DNA of 58,716 nucleotides from Anaerolineales bacterium (GCA_024763275.1 JANTFT010000008.1:1-58716); one strand, 5' to 3'; shown: positions 41,079 to 50,286, numbered from the stretch's first letter. The notes: generated by a model from the sequence alone, not told the origin. Numbers and translations: made by a program.

Positions 41079-41954
41079 TCAGTGATAGCTCACCTCTCCA
41101 CCGCGGTAAACCATCTTCCTTCTCCTGTAAGCCCAGCACATGTAGGAGATCGACACAAAATAGCTGGCTGGAAGCCGGTGCAGATTCTTGATTTTCGTGC
41201 CGAGCACGGTAGTTTTTCCGTGAAAACCCATCGGACCGATATCAAGCTGGTTGGCCTGCTGGGTGATTTTTTCTTCCATCTCCGCCAGAATGGGCTCGGG
41301 GTTGGAGTCATCCAGCGGGCGCCGCAGCACTTCTTTGGATGCTGCGTAGGAGGTTCCGCGATCCCCTCCGATAGCAATTCCCAGGGTTCCGGGAGCACAG
41401 CCCTTGCCCTGGGCTCTGGCAACCGCATCCAGACTCACCTTGCGAACACCCTCCAGATCCCGCCCTGCTCCCAAGGAGGAATCCGGCAGCTTGTACTGGG
41501 TGCTGACATTTTCGCACCCACCCCCTTTCAAGAGCAAGTCAATTTCCAGAACATCATCCTCAATCTCATTGAAATGGATGGAGGGGTAATAGTCATCACC
41601 GCTATTATCCCCGGTATTCTTTCCGGAGAGAGTATTCACTGAATTGGGCCGCAAATATGCTCGCTCTGTAGCCTGAATGACAGCATCTTTGATCTGCCGG
41701 GAAAGCTTCCGGGTGCTCCAGCCCTCAGGATAAGAGACATAGAATATCGGGGTTCCGGTGTCCTGGCAGATGGGAGTGGATTTTTCCCTGGCCAGGGCTA
41801 CATTTTCAAGAATGGTCTCCAGGGCGCCCCTGGCGGCTGATCCCTCAGCCTCATTGTCCAGGGAATTGCGCAAGGTTTCTTCCACATCCGGCGGCAGGTC
41901 AGTGGCTGCTAATCGCACAAGCTCGAGGATCTGGTCCGTTAAATCAGGCTGCAT
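41079..41954 (-). CDS. class I fumarate hydratase, alpha subunit
   Basis: A 291-residue subunit of the two-subunit [4Fe-4S] fumarase/tartrate dehydratase family, interconverting fumarate and malate. Cluster Cys are in PICQDTGTPIF, KGGGCENVS and GKGCAPGTLGIAIGGDRG. KTTVLGTKIKNLHRLPASYFVSISYMCWA is the usual C-terminal block. ATG 41954 is chosen for GGGAGGAAGAT; upstream in-frame starts have no site. The beta subunit gene is not next to it, nor elsewhere in the window, which is unusual for this two-gene form. The start codon faces a divergent 168-base region shared with the next operon. Confidence 0.94.
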   Translation of the reverse strand: MQPDLTDQILELVRLAATDLPPDVEETLRNSLDNEAEGSAARGALETILENVALAREKSTPICQDTGTPIFYVSYPEGWSTRKLSRQIKDAVIQATERAYLRPNSVNTLSGKNTGDNSGDDYYPSIHFNEIEDDVLEIDLLLKGGGCENVSTQYKLPDSSLGAGRDLEGVRKVSLDAVARAQGKGCAPGTLGIAIGGDRGTSYAASKEVLRRPLDDSNPEPILAEMEEKITQQANQLDIGPMGFHGKTTVLGTKIKNLHRLPASYFVSISYMCWAYRRRKMVYRGGEVSYH

Positions 41955-42086
41955 ATCTTCCTCCCTAGGGATCATTTTCCGGCATCCCTTGTCTAAGATT
42001 AATCTATCAGGCGTCACCTGTCCAGTATGAGAAATAATCCCCACCAGATACTTTAAGTCATATCCCTCCCAGGCAGGGCACTTCGC

Positions 42087-42111
42087 TTGACAAATGAAAC
42101 TATGCTATACT
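42087..42111 (+). promoter_or_regulatory. promoter of the eight-gene membrane operon
   Basis: TTGACA (42087-42092) and the extended -10 TGC-TATACT (42103-42111). The spacing of 13 is too short for normal use of both together, so the extended -10 may act alone, or ACTAAT (42109-42114, 16-base spacing) is the true -10. Transcription would start only a few bases before the ATG at 42123. Confidence 0.5.
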
Positions 42112-42122
42112 AATTCTGAGTT

Positions 42123-42377
42123 ATGGAAATACAAAAAAACAGGGAAAAATGGATTGAAACGCTGTATAAATTGCGGCTTCAGAACTTCATTGCAACCTTT
42201 TTAGAAGCCCTGGGGCCGGTCAGCATCCTTGGCGCTCAGCTGGTATATCTCAGCCAGCCAATCCTTTCTCCGTTTTTCTCCCCGGATCATTCCCGGGAAC
42301 TCGCCAAGATATTAGAGGATCCTGCAGAAACAGCGTTGTTTATCAAGGCTCTGAGAACTTACCAGCCCAGAGCTTAG
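42123..42377 (+). CDS. small hypothetical protein, first gene of the membrane operon
   Basis: An 84-residue protein that I do not recognise. The first 20 residues are charged (EIQKNREKWIETLYKLRLQNF). The middle (FLEALGPVSILGAQLVYLSQPIL) is hydrophobic enough for one membrane-associated helix and the C-terminus is polar. No cysteine or metal motif. There is no ribosome site, in line with the very short leader. It is read together with the DUF6754-like gene 15 bases later, so it is likely a small component or regulator of that set. Confidence 0.7.
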   Translation: MEIQKNREKWIETLYKLRLQNFIATFLEALGPVSILGAQLVYLSQPILSPFFSPDHSRELAKILEDPAETALFIKALRTYQPRA

Positions 42378-42392
42378 TCGGAGGGCAAATCT

Positions 42393-43175
42393 GTGTCAGC
42401 GACCGGCTTCACAGGGATTGTGGTCATTGTACTCTTTGTGGGATTGATAGTATTCTTTTCGATCATCCACAAGGACCGCAAGCACATCCCTATCCGCCCC
42501 ATACCGGCCTACCAGAAGATCATCGAGGAAATCAATGTAGCAGTAGAGGATGGCACTCAGCTCCATATTTCTCTGGGCCGGGGCGGCATTATCGGTCCGG
42601 AATCTGCCGCGGGGCTGGCCGGCCTCAGCCTCCTGAAACAGGTGATAGAGAAGTCCTCCATCTGCGACCACCCACCTGTCGCCTCAACAGGCAATCCGGT
42701 CCTATCCATCCTGGCTCAGGACACTATCCGGAGCACCTCAAAAGCCATCAGCGTGGCAGAGCAGCTCAGGCATCCTTCTGGAGAGCTGATCGGCGTGACT
42801 CCCTTTTCCTATGCGGCCGGCACACTCACTATAATTCGGGATGAAAAAGTTTCCGCCAACGTCCACACTGGTTGGTTCGGCAATGAAATTATCTGGCTGA
42901 CCACGGCAGGTGAACGGCAAAGCAGCCCAACCATTGCCGGGACAGCCCAGCTTCCAGCCCAGGCTATCATCTATGCCTCTGCGTCGGACCCTCTGATCGG
43001 GGAAGAGCTTTACGCCGGCGGAGCGTACCTGGGGGCAGGTAAGGTGCACGAAGCCAGCATCTCCGCCCAGGACGTCATGCGCTGGATTATCATCTTCCTG
43101 ATCCTCGGAAGCGCCCTGCTCAACCTTTTTGGAATTAACACCTTTCTTGAAGAAATACTGGCAGGCTCAATGTGA
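42393..43175 (+). CDS. DUF6754-like membrane protein
   Basis: A 260-residue protein with one membrane helix at residues 6-26 and a second near 232-252. Between them lies an alpha/beta domain of about 200 residues (DGTQLHISLGRGGIIGPESAAGLAGLSLL, TGNPVLSILAQDT, WFGNEIIWLTTAGERQ, AQAIIYASASDPLIGEELYAGGAYLG). I associate this pattern with the uncharacterised DUF6754 family; I cannot search to confirm. The start is GTG with GGAGG 7 bases upstream. The stop overlaps the next start. Confidence 0.78.
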   Translation: MSATGFTGIVVIVLFVGLIVFFSIIHKDRKHIPIRPIPAYQKIIEEINVAVEDGTQLHISLGRGGIIGPESAAGLAGLSLLKQVIEKSSICDHPPVASTGNPVLSILAQDTIRSTSKAISVAEQLRHPSGELIGVTPFSYAAGTLTIIRDEKVSANVHTGWFGNEIIWLTTAGERQSSPTIAGTAQLPAQAIIYASASDPLIGEELYAGGAYLGAGKVHEASISAQDVMRWIIIFLILGSALLNLFGINTFLEEILAGSM

Positions 43176-43816
43176 ACGTAAAATTACACGCTCCCATCTC
43201 AACCGCAATTGCCATCGGTGTAGGCATCATTGTCCTGGCCGGTTATTTCATTCCTTCCGTTGAAAGCATCCGCTTTATCTTTCTAAGAACAGGGCTGGTG
43301 CTCGCTGCTGTGGCTCTGCTGGTAGGAATCATCAACCTGATCTCCGTCCACATCCGAAAATTAGGGGGTGGGGATGAAAATTCAGGCTACAGCCTGATCC
43401 TGCTGATCTCCCTGCTGGTCACCCTGGGCGTGGGAATTACCGATATGGTGCAGACTTACCTGTTCGGCCAGCCCAACTTCCGAATGACCAACTGGGTATT
43501 CACAAATATCCAAATGCCAATCGAAACCAGCTTGTTAGCAGTGACTGCTGTCAGCTTGATCTATGCAGCAGCCAGCATCCTCCGCAAAAGAATGGATATT
43601 AATGCCGTTATTTTCTTCTTTGTTGTGCTGTTGATCCTGCTAGGCTCTGTTGCGATCCCACCAGCAACCATACCCTTACTGGGTGGAATCCGGGATTGGA
43701 TTCTGCGCGTTCCTGCTCTGGGAGGAGCCCGAGGATTGCTGCTGGGCATCGCCCTGGGTACAATTACGACAGGCATCAGGATCCTGATGGGAACTGACCG
43801 ACCCTACGGCGGATAA
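43172..43816 (+). CDS. polytopic membrane protein of unknown function (operon gene 3)
   Basis: A 214-residue protein with about six membrane helices and short loops. The only sizeable loop (about 100-125, DMVQTYLFGQPNFRMTNWVF) lies between helices 3 and 4. The GTG start overlaps the previous stop by 4 bases (GTGA), so translation is coupled. No transport or enzyme motif is recognised. Its similarity in size and topology to the gene at 46731-47435 suggests that the two could be paired subunits of one complex. Confidence 0.75.
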   Translation: MNVKLHAPISTAIAIGVGIIVLAGYFIPSVESIRFIFLRTGLVLAAVALLVGIINLISVHIRKLGGGDENSGYSLILLISLLVTLGVGITDMVQTYLFGQPNFRMTNWVFTNIQMPIETSLLAVTAVSLIYAAASILRKRMDINAVIFFFVVLLILLGSVAIPPATIPLLGGIRDWILRVPALGGARGLLLGIALGTITTGIRILMGTDRPYGG

Positions 43817-43818
43817 TC

Positions 43819-46734
43819 ATGGCTGATATTCTGTGCCCCACATGCGGAAGGCCCAATTCCAAGGATCGTGAGTTTTGCGATTTTTGCGGTAATCCACTGG
43901 ATGGAGCATTGACCGCCAAACCGCAAGGAACATCCCTGCGGAATGATCTCTTCACAGAGGAGAGTTCCCCAGACCTTCCCCAGGATCGGAATGATCAGGA
44001 TGAAATTTCCCGCCTGGAAAGTTTGCTATCGGAGACAGAGGGAGAGGGGACACCTTTCCAGAAACCTACCCCTGAATCCGGGGAAGAGAGTTCCCGGCTT
44101 GATGAGTATCTCCCGGCAGAAGAACCCCTCTCCAAAGCCGATTCCTCTCAGCGGAAGGCGGCACCAGAAGAAACTGATGACACCTCCCGCCTGGAGGAGT
44201 ACTTCAGGGAAGAAAATCCAGTTCCACCTCCTCCCGGAAAATCCCAACCCCAGGAGCCAACCAAAGAGTCCTCCCGCCTCGAGGAATATATCAAAGAGGA
44301 GAGTTCAGTTCCCCCGGTTCCTGAAAATTCCCGGCCGCAGGAACCGATCAAAGACTCCCCCCCCCTGGAAGATCCCTTCGTTAGAGACCCTTTCAAGAGC
44401 CCTGATCCTTTCCAGGAAACCCCTCTTTCCGGAGAGGAGGAAAGTGATCGTCCAGAAGAGGAATTCGATCCCTTTAAGATCCCTCCCGAAGAGCTGGACC
44501 TGACTGGCGAGCTGGACAGCAAGAAGAACAAGCCCCCTTCCCAAGCAGAAGCCGAGGATCCCTGGGAGTTCTTTTCCCAGGACTCTCCTGGTGAGCCGAC
44601 TGGCGGGGAAAGCCCTCCAGCATCCGAGGATAGCGCCGGGGAAAAGGATTTCCCCGATTCGGCGCCCCCTGAAAAGAGTGCTTCCAGCGAGATCCCGGAC
44701 GAGGCTCCGATAGCTGAAACATCCGCGGGGGAGTGGGGATTCCTTGATCCCAAAGATGCCGGGGAAGAGCCAGTCAGTCCTACAAGCGAGGATTCCGGCG
44801 AGAAATGGGATTTCCTTGACCCGGGAATATCCAGCGCAGAACCCGCAGAACAGGTTCCTGACGATCAAACCCCTGATGAGTTTGCCTGGCTCGATCCCGG
44901 ACCAGCCGCCGATCTGCCCGAAGATGAGGATCAACCTGAATTTGGGTCCCAGGGCTTTGGAGAAGATTCCGGGTGGTTAGACATGCTCCAGGGACCTGAA
45001 TCCAGCCAAGCCCCCCCACCAGAAAGCTCCCAACCGAAGAAGCCTCAAACGGACTGGCTGGAAAAAATCAAACGGCTCAATAAGAGCAGCGATTTGGTAG
45101 ATGAGGATTCTTCCTTCCCGGATTGGCTGGCAGTATCAAACCTGCCAACCGCGGAACCTGAAGAACCTGAGCAGATGGAACCCGGCAAACCCTCCTCTGA
45201 AGTGCCAGAGTGGCTGAACCTGGACGACGATGAATCCTTGAATGAGTTCCTGCGCAGAAAAGACCTTACCAATGAAGAACACACTCCGCAGATCAGCGAG
45301 GTTTCCCAGAAAGAAGCTGAGGATGATGAGCCAGCCACAGGTCTGAGCGATTCTCAGCAGATCAAATTCCCCTCCTGGGCAGAGGAGCAGAAGAAGAAAA
45401 GCCAGAGTCCCGAAGACCTGCAGTTCCTGGCTGCTTATGAGGATGATGCCAGTAAATCAGCCGAACCATTCCAGATCGAAGAAGAGTTTTTCGACGACCT
45501 CTTTGATGAAGAGCTGCCTGATTGGCTGACAGCCGCCTCCTCAAAGGAGGTCTCTCAACCCCTTCAAGATGAGCTGGCCCAGGGGGAACTGCCCGGTTGG
45601 GTTGAAGCCATGCGCCCGGTAGTGGAATCCACAGATGCCTCCGGCCTAGCGGAGGATGAAGAGTACATCGAGAGCTACGGTCCCCTGGCTGGTATTCCCA
45701 GTGTGCTGCCAGCGGAAGCCGAGATCGGAATCAACCTGAATGAGACTGCCCAGAAGCCTCTGGATCTGCTTACCAGTACAACCCACCAGGAGAACGTCAA
45801 CCTGCTGAAAAAGATCATCAGCAATGAGAATAAAAGCAGGTCGATCCAGCGGCCTGCCCCCTTGCAGACCCAGCGGGTGCTGCGCTGGCTGATTGCCATT
45901 GTGCTGCTGTTCTCCACAGCGGTGACAGTCATCTTCAACAATGTAATTGAGACCCAGCCCCCCAGTGCAGCCCAGATCAGAGGCACCAGCTACGCCGCCT
46001 TATATGACCAGATCGAAAAACTTCAAGACGGCCAACCAGTACTGATCGCTTATGACTACCAGCCGGCTGCTTCCGGTGAGCTCCACATAGCGGCTGCCAG
46101 TGTTGTGGACCATCTCATGGAAAAGGGTACATACCTTTCTTTTGTGTCCACCCAGCCTACAGGACCAGTCCTGGCGGAGCAATTCCTGGCCAGCACCCAG
46201 GCTGAACATGGCTATCTTCATACCCAGAAATACATCAACCTGGGATATTTGCCGGGAGAATCGGCTGGTTTGCTGAGCTTCACGATCTCCCCCAAGCAGA
46301 TCATCCCTCTGGCCTTTGATGGCAGCAATGCCTGGGACTCTCCCCCTTTAATCAACGTGAATTCGATCTCAGACTTTTCGATGATTTTGGTGATCACCGA
46401 TGATCCCAACATCGCCAAGATCTGGATCGAACAGGTCGGCACACAGCTGGAGGACACCCCGCTGACCATGGTGGTCAGCGCCCAGGTAGAGCCGCTGATC
46501 CAGCCCTACTTCAAATCATCTCCCCAGCCGTTAGCAGGATATGTTGCGGGCATCATTGGTAGTATGAATTACGAACAGCTTACCGAAAGTCCAAACCTGG
46601 CCAGTAAGATCTGGCTGCCTTTCAATGTGGGCATTGTCATCAGCGTAGGGATTATTTTCATCGGAGGGCTGGCAAACGGTGTGTTATCCATCTTCTCCCA
46701 GCGCAGAACCAGATTATTAGGAGATACCCGGTGA
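43819..46734 (+). CDS. large zinc-ribbon protein with repeated linear motifs and membrane anchor
   Basis: A 971-residue protein with an unusual plan. Residues 5-25 are a zinc ribbon (CPTCG...CDFCGN). Residues 30-670 are acidic, Pro/Ser/Glu-rich and probably disordered. They carry three motif series: (S/T)SRL(E/D)EY at about 64, 91, 122, 151 and 180 (the last degenerate), spaced about 30; W-x-FLDP/WLD at about 306, 330, 357 and 386; and (D/E)W(L/A/V) at about 413, 436, 465, 520, 569 and 594. A membrane helix follows at 687-709, a domain of about 220 residues outside, and a second helix near 935-955. No enzyme motif. It looks like a scaffold that gathers partners by short motifs. Confidence 0.85.
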   Translation: MADILCPTCGRPNSKDREFCDFCGNPLDGALTAKPQGTSLRNDLFTEESSPDLPQDRNDQDEISRLESLLSETEGEGTPFQKPTPESGEESSRLDEYLPAEEPLSKADSSQRKAAPEETDDTSRLEEYFREENPVPPPPGKSQPQEPTKESSRLEEYIKEESSVPPVPENSRPQEPIKDSPPLEDPFVRDPFKSPDPFQETPLSGEEESDRPEEEFDPFKIPPEELDLTGELDSKKNKPPSQAEAEDPWEFFSQDSPGEPTGGESPPASEDSAGEKDFPDSAPPEKSASSEIPDEAPIAETSAGEWGFLDPKDAGEEPVSPTSEDSGEKWDFLDPGISSAEPAEQVPDDQTPDEFAWLDPGPAADLPEDEDQPEFGSQGFGEDSGWLDMLQGPESSQAPPPESSQPKKPQTDWLEKIKRLNKSSDLVDEDSSFPDWLAVSNLPTAEPEEPEQMEPGKPSSEVPEWLNLDDDESLNEFLRRKDLTNEEHTPQISEVSQKEAEDDEPATGLSDSQQIKFPSWAEEQKKKSQSPEDLQFLAAYEDDASKSAEPFQIEEEFFDDLFDEELPDWLTAASSKEVSQPLQDELAQGELPGWVEAMRPVVESTDASGLAEDEEYIESYGPLAGIPSVLPAEAEIGINLNETAQKPLDLLTSTTHQENVNLLKKIISNENKSRSIQRPAPLQTQRVLRWLIAIVLLFSTAVTVIFNNVIETQPPSAAQIRGTSYAALYDQIEKLQDGQPVLIAYDYQPAASGELHIAAASVVDHLMEKGTYLSFVSTQPTGPVLAEQFLASTQAEHGYLHTQKYINLGYLPGESAGLLSFTISPKQIIPLAFDGSNAWDSPPLINVNSISDFSMILVITDDPNIAKIWIEQVGTQLEDTPLTMVVSAQVEPLIQPYFKSSPQPLAGYVAGIIGSMNYEQLTESPNLASKIWLPFNVGIVISVGIIFIGGLANGVLSIFSQRRTRLLGDTR

Positions 46735-47435
46735 CCACAGCCAATTTACTGGATTTTATCGGACTGGCCTTGGGATTCCTGCTGACAATCCTGGTTTTCA
46801 GCTATCTGCTGGGAGATAATCCCTTTTTCCGGCTGGCCATTCACATCTTTATCGGTGTGGCCGCCGCTTATGTGGCGCTGGTAACTGTCAACAATGTTTT
46901 AATTCCCCGCCTGATCGTTCCTTTATTCCAGGGCGGCAGTGGGGAGCGCCTGTTATCGATCTTGTTGTTTATCCCCAGCCTGTTCTTAATCTTCAAGGTG
47001 ACACCCCTGCGCAAAGCAGGCAACTGGTCGGTAGCGATACTGGTAGGCATCGGCGCTGCAGCCGCCGTGGGTGGTGCCATAACCGGAACACTTTTCCCAC
47101 AGATCCTGGGAACCATCAACAGCGTCGATCCTGCCGCCTATGACGTGACCAACAATCGTTGGAACCAGATTATCAACGGAATCATCATCGTCCTGGGGAC
47201 CCTGACCACTCTGATCTATTTCCATTTTGGCACCCAGGACATCCCGGGCAGGCAGGATAAGAGGCTGCCAATCATTGAAAAGATCAGCCAAGCAGGCAAG
47301 GTATTCCTGGCAATTACCTTTGGTGCTCTCTATGCAGGCGTTTTCCTGACAGCGCTGGCAGCACTGGTGGAGCGGCTATCATTTTTATGGGATTTCCTTA
47401 ACAAGATTGGTTTCCAGCTCTTTTCATCATTTTAG
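46731..47435 (+). CDS. polytopic membrane protein of unknown function (operon gene 5)
   Basis: A 234-residue protein with about six membrane helices: 10-30, 35-58, 75-92, 100-125, 155-175 and 193-218. A loop between helices 4 and 5 (TINSVDPAAYDVTNNRWNQI) may face outside. The GTG start overlaps the zinc-ribbon gene stop by 4 bases. No known transporter or channel signature. It resembles gene 3 of the operon in length and hydrophobic pattern, but I see no clear sequence identity. Confidence 0.75.
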   Translation: MTTANLLDFIGLALGFLLTILVFSYLLGDNPFFRLAIHIFIGVAAAYVALVTVNNVLIPRLIVPLFQGGSGERLLSILLFIPSLFLIFKVTPLRKAGNWSVAILVGIGAAAAVGGAITGTLFPQILGTINSVDPAAYDVTNNRWNQIINGIIIVLGTLTTLIYFHFGTQDIPGRQDKRLPIIEKISQAGKVFLAITFGALYAGVFLTALAALVERLSFLWDFLNKIGFQLFSSF

Positions 47436-47440
47436 CCAAT

Positions 47441-49198
47441 ATGGACACAACTACCGTACAGGCAAAATCAGTAATCGCCACCGATATTGGCACAACCATT
47501 ACCCGGTCCCTGCTATTTGACGTTGTCAGTGGAAGGTACCGGTTTATCGCTGGGGGCAGCGCGCCGACCACTGCGGGGGCCCCTGATTTTGACGTCACTG
47601 AAGGTATCTGGAGGTCCCTGGAGGAACTGCAGTTCATCACCGGGCGCACCTTATTGAGCGAAAAGGAAGGCATCATCATACCCAGCACCCAGGACAGTCA
47701 GGGTGCCGATATCATGGTTGCGACCATGTCAGCTGGCAACCCGATCTCGGTCGTAACTGTAGGCCTGCTGGAAAATGTGTCCCTGCAGCACGCCCGCCAT
47801 CTGGCCCAGACATCATATTCCAAGATTATCGCGGAGATCTCTATCAATGACCGCCGTTCGGCAACAGAGCGAATCAACCTGCTGAGCAGAAGCCGTCCGG
47901 ACCTGATCATCATCGCCGGGGGCACTAACGAGGGAGCATCCCAATCCTTACTGAGCATCCTGGAAAGCATCGGACTGTCCAGCTTTATGATGGATGAGAA
48001 CCAGCGGCCCCACATTCTTTATGCTGGGAACGAGAATCTCCAGGATGAGGTAAAAGCCGGATTGGATAAGATCAGCTCACTGCACATCGTTCCCAATATC
48101 CAGCCGGTCCTGGGGAAGGAAAGCATTTTCCCGGCTCAGAAAGAGATCAACGAGATCTACAAAGATGTCCGGAAGAAGCAGACCGGGGGCCTGAGGCAGG
48201 TTCTTTCCTGGACAGAAGGGAACTTCACGTCCACCGCATTTGCCCTGGGCAGGTTGATCCGTTTTCTGAGCGAGAAGTACGAGCCGGAAAAAGGTGTGCT
48301 GGGAGTGGATGTCGGATCTGATGCCACGGTGCTGGCAGCGGCTTTTCATGGCCAGGAAACCCTGCGGGTCTTTTCAAATCTTGGAGTGGGAGGGGGGGCC
48401 GCTGGCGTATTGGAGAAATCCTCCTTAGAGGAGATCAAGCGCTGGCTTCCAATCAAGATTTCTGACAATGCGCTCCGTGATTACATTTATAACAAATCCA
48501 TCTATCCCGGCTCCCTGCCGACAGAGGCAGACCACCTGGAAATCGAGCTGGCGCTCGCCAAGCAGGCTCTCCTGGAGGCCGCCCGGGATACCATCCCCAA
48601 CCTTGAAAAACAGCTGGACTCAACCGGAACCCTGCTGCCTCCCCTTGAACCCATCATCGGGTCGGGAAGGATCCTTACCAATGCCCCCAAGCGTTATCAG
48701 AGTCTTTCCGTTCTCCTGGATGGACTGCAGCCAACCGGTGTCACCACCCTGGCCCTGGACCAGAACGGACTGCTGCCCGGACTGGGAGCGGCTGCTGAGG
48801 TAAACCCCCTGCTAGCCGTCCAGGTGATCGAATCAAATACTTTCCTGAATTTAGGCACGGTTATTGCACCAACAGGTATAGCCAGACCCGGCACACCCAT
48901 CCTTCGCGTCCGGGTACTACGGGAGGATGGCAGAAATATTACCAGGGATATCAAATACGGGTCCCTGACCATTCTGCCAGTGGAAATGGGAGAAAAGGTT
49001 TCCCTTCATCTCCGCCCCCTCCACCGCTTTGATGTCGGCATGGGGGGTCCTGGAAAATCTGGCAAAGTGAATGCGGTAGGCGGCGCGATGGGCATTATCA
49101 TCGATGCCCGGGGCAGACCGCTGCAGTTCTATCCTGATGAGGAGAAAAACCGAAAAAGGAATGAGATGTGGAGAAAAACTTATCAGAAATACACCTGA
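47441..49198 (+). CDS. MutL/GlmL-type ASKHA ATPase without a neighbouring mutase
   Basis: A 585-residue protein of the actin/Hsp70/sugar kinase fold. Phosphate 1 is SVIATDIGTTITRSLLFD (about 10-27) and phosphate 2 is LGVDVGSDATVLAAAF (about 285-300). VVTVGLLENVS, ARHLAQTSYSKI, PDLIIIAGGTNEG, FSNLGVGGGAAGVLE and IGSGRILTNAP match the MutL (GlmL) family. That family is known only as the partner of adenosylcobalamin-dependent glutamate mutase. No MutS/MutE-type subunit is nearby, so here it must do another job, perhaps powering or assembling the membrane set. It starts 5 bases after the previous stop without a ribosome site, so translation is coupled. Confidence 0.85.
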   Translation: MDTTTVQAKSVIATDIGTTITRSLLFDVVSGRYRFIAGGSAPTTAGAPDFDVTEGIWRSLEELQFITGRTLLSEKEGIIIPSTQDSQGADIMVATMSAGNPISVVTVGLLENVSLQHARHLAQTSYSKIIAEISINDRRSATERINLLSRSRPDLIIIAGGTNEGASQSLLSILESIGLSSFMMDENQRPHILYAGNENLQDEVKAGLDKISSLHIVPNIQPVLGKESIFPAQKEINEIYKDVRKKQTGGLRQVLSWTEGNFTSTAFALGRLIRFLSEKYEPEKGVLGVDVGSDATVLAAAFHGQETLRVFSNLGVGGGAAGVLEKSSLEEIKRWLPIKISDNALRDYIYNKSIYPGSLPTEADHLEIELALAKQALLEAARDTIPNLEKQLDSTGTLLPPLEPIIGSGRILTNAPKRYQSLSVLLDGLQPTGVTTLALDQNGLLPGLGAAAEVNPLLAVQVIESNTFLNLGTVIAPTGIARPGTPILRVRVLREDGRNITRDIKYGSLTILPVEMGEKVSLHLRPLHRFDVGMGGPGKSGKVNAVGGAMGIIIDARGRPLQFYPDEEKNRKRNEMWRKTYQKYT

Positions 49199-49227
49199 GA
49201 ATCGACCTCGGCACATGAAGGGAAACA

Positions 49228-50286
49228 ATGACCTCTAAAGTAAAGCATCTTCATTCACTTACCAGCATTAAACGGGAACGGGTGCTGCCTGTGTCCGGCA
49301 ATATGCTGGTCAGGCGTATGCAGAAGGTTTCTCCGACAGACGTGATCGTTGTTGCCCCCATGGCACCGGAATTCATCCTGCTAGATATCGCTCAGGGCTT
49401 GAACATCACCCCTGCCCGGGCAGACGAGCTCCTCCAGCGGCAGGCAGGGGACGATCTCGTCAAAGGTGATATCATTGCCGGTCCCCTGGGCATTTTTCAG
49501 CGTGTGATCCGGGCTCCGGAAGCCGGTCAGGTAAAGATAGCCGGAGAGGGCAAGGTGCTCTTTGAAATCAATAAGGCCCCTTATGAACTGCAGGCCGGTA
49601 TGGAAGGCACGGTAACCAATATCATCCCGGAAAGAGGGGCGATCATCGAAACCCGGGGCGCCCTGATTCAGGGAGTGTGGGGCAATGGTAAGATCACCTA
49701 CGGGGTGATCCAGCCAGTCAGCAATGACCTCCTCCAGGAACTGATCCCAGAACAGCTGAACATCAGCTTTCGGGGAACCATCATTACAGCCGGTTTCTGC
49801 AGGAACCCTGAAGTCCTCGACGTGGCCGGCAACATACCCATCAAAGGAATGATCCTGGGCAGCATGTCAGCTGGCTTGATACCGCTGGCAAAAAAAGCTG
49901 ACTACCCGATCATGGTGATCGATGGATTCGGAACACATCCGATGAACCGGGCCGCGGAAGCCATTCTGGTGGCGAACAAGGACAAGAACGTCGCCTTGAA
50001 CGCCCAGATCTATGATCCCTTCCAGGGGAGTTACCCCGAAGCGATCATCACCCAGTCCACCACCAAGGACCTGAACCCTCCTCCTGAATCGGAAGCTCTC
50101 AAACCAGGAAAACAGGTTATCATAATTAGTGGACCGCTGGCTTCCCGCATCGGAACAATTGAAAGGCTGTTTCCCCATAAGAGAACCATCCCAAGCGGTA
50201 TTTCCACCTGGACTGCAGAAGTGAGTTTCAAAAATGAGGAAAGCACTGAGGTACCGCTCACCAACCTGGAAATTATCAAGGCCTGA
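49228..50286 (+). CDS. unrecognised soluble protein of the membrane operon
   Basis: A 352-residue protein with no membrane segment. Residues about 80-165 contain beta-rich, Gly-rich turns (GIFQRVIRAPEAGQVKI, LFEINKAPYELQAGMEGTVTNIIPERGAIIET), reminiscent of a barrel-sandwich hybrid as in biotin/lipoyl carriers, but with no lysine motif. Residues about 180-250 (RGTIITAGFCRN, AGLIPLAKKADYPIMVIDGFG) suggest a Rossmann-like part. The C-terminal part (GKQVIIISGPLASRIGTIERLFPHKRTIPSGI) could be an OB or SH3 fold. I cannot name the family. AAGGG precedes ATG. Confidence 0.75.
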   Translation: MTSKVKHLHSLTSIKRERVLPVSGNMLVRRMQKVSPTDVIVVAPMAPEFILLDIAQGLNITPARADELLQRQAGDDLVKGDIIAGPLGIFQRVIRAPEAGQVKIAGEGKVLFEINKAPYELQAGMEGTVTNIIPERGAIIETRGALIQGVWGNGKITYGVIQPVSNDLLQELIPEQLNISFRGTIITAGFCRNPEVLDVAGNIPIKGMILGSMSAGLIPLAKKADYPIMVIDGFGTHPMNRAAEAILVANKDKNVALNAQIYDPFQGSYPEAIITQSTTKDLNPPPESEALKPGKQVIIISGPLASRIGTIERLFPHKRTIPSGISTWTAEVSFKNEESTEVPLTNLEIIKA

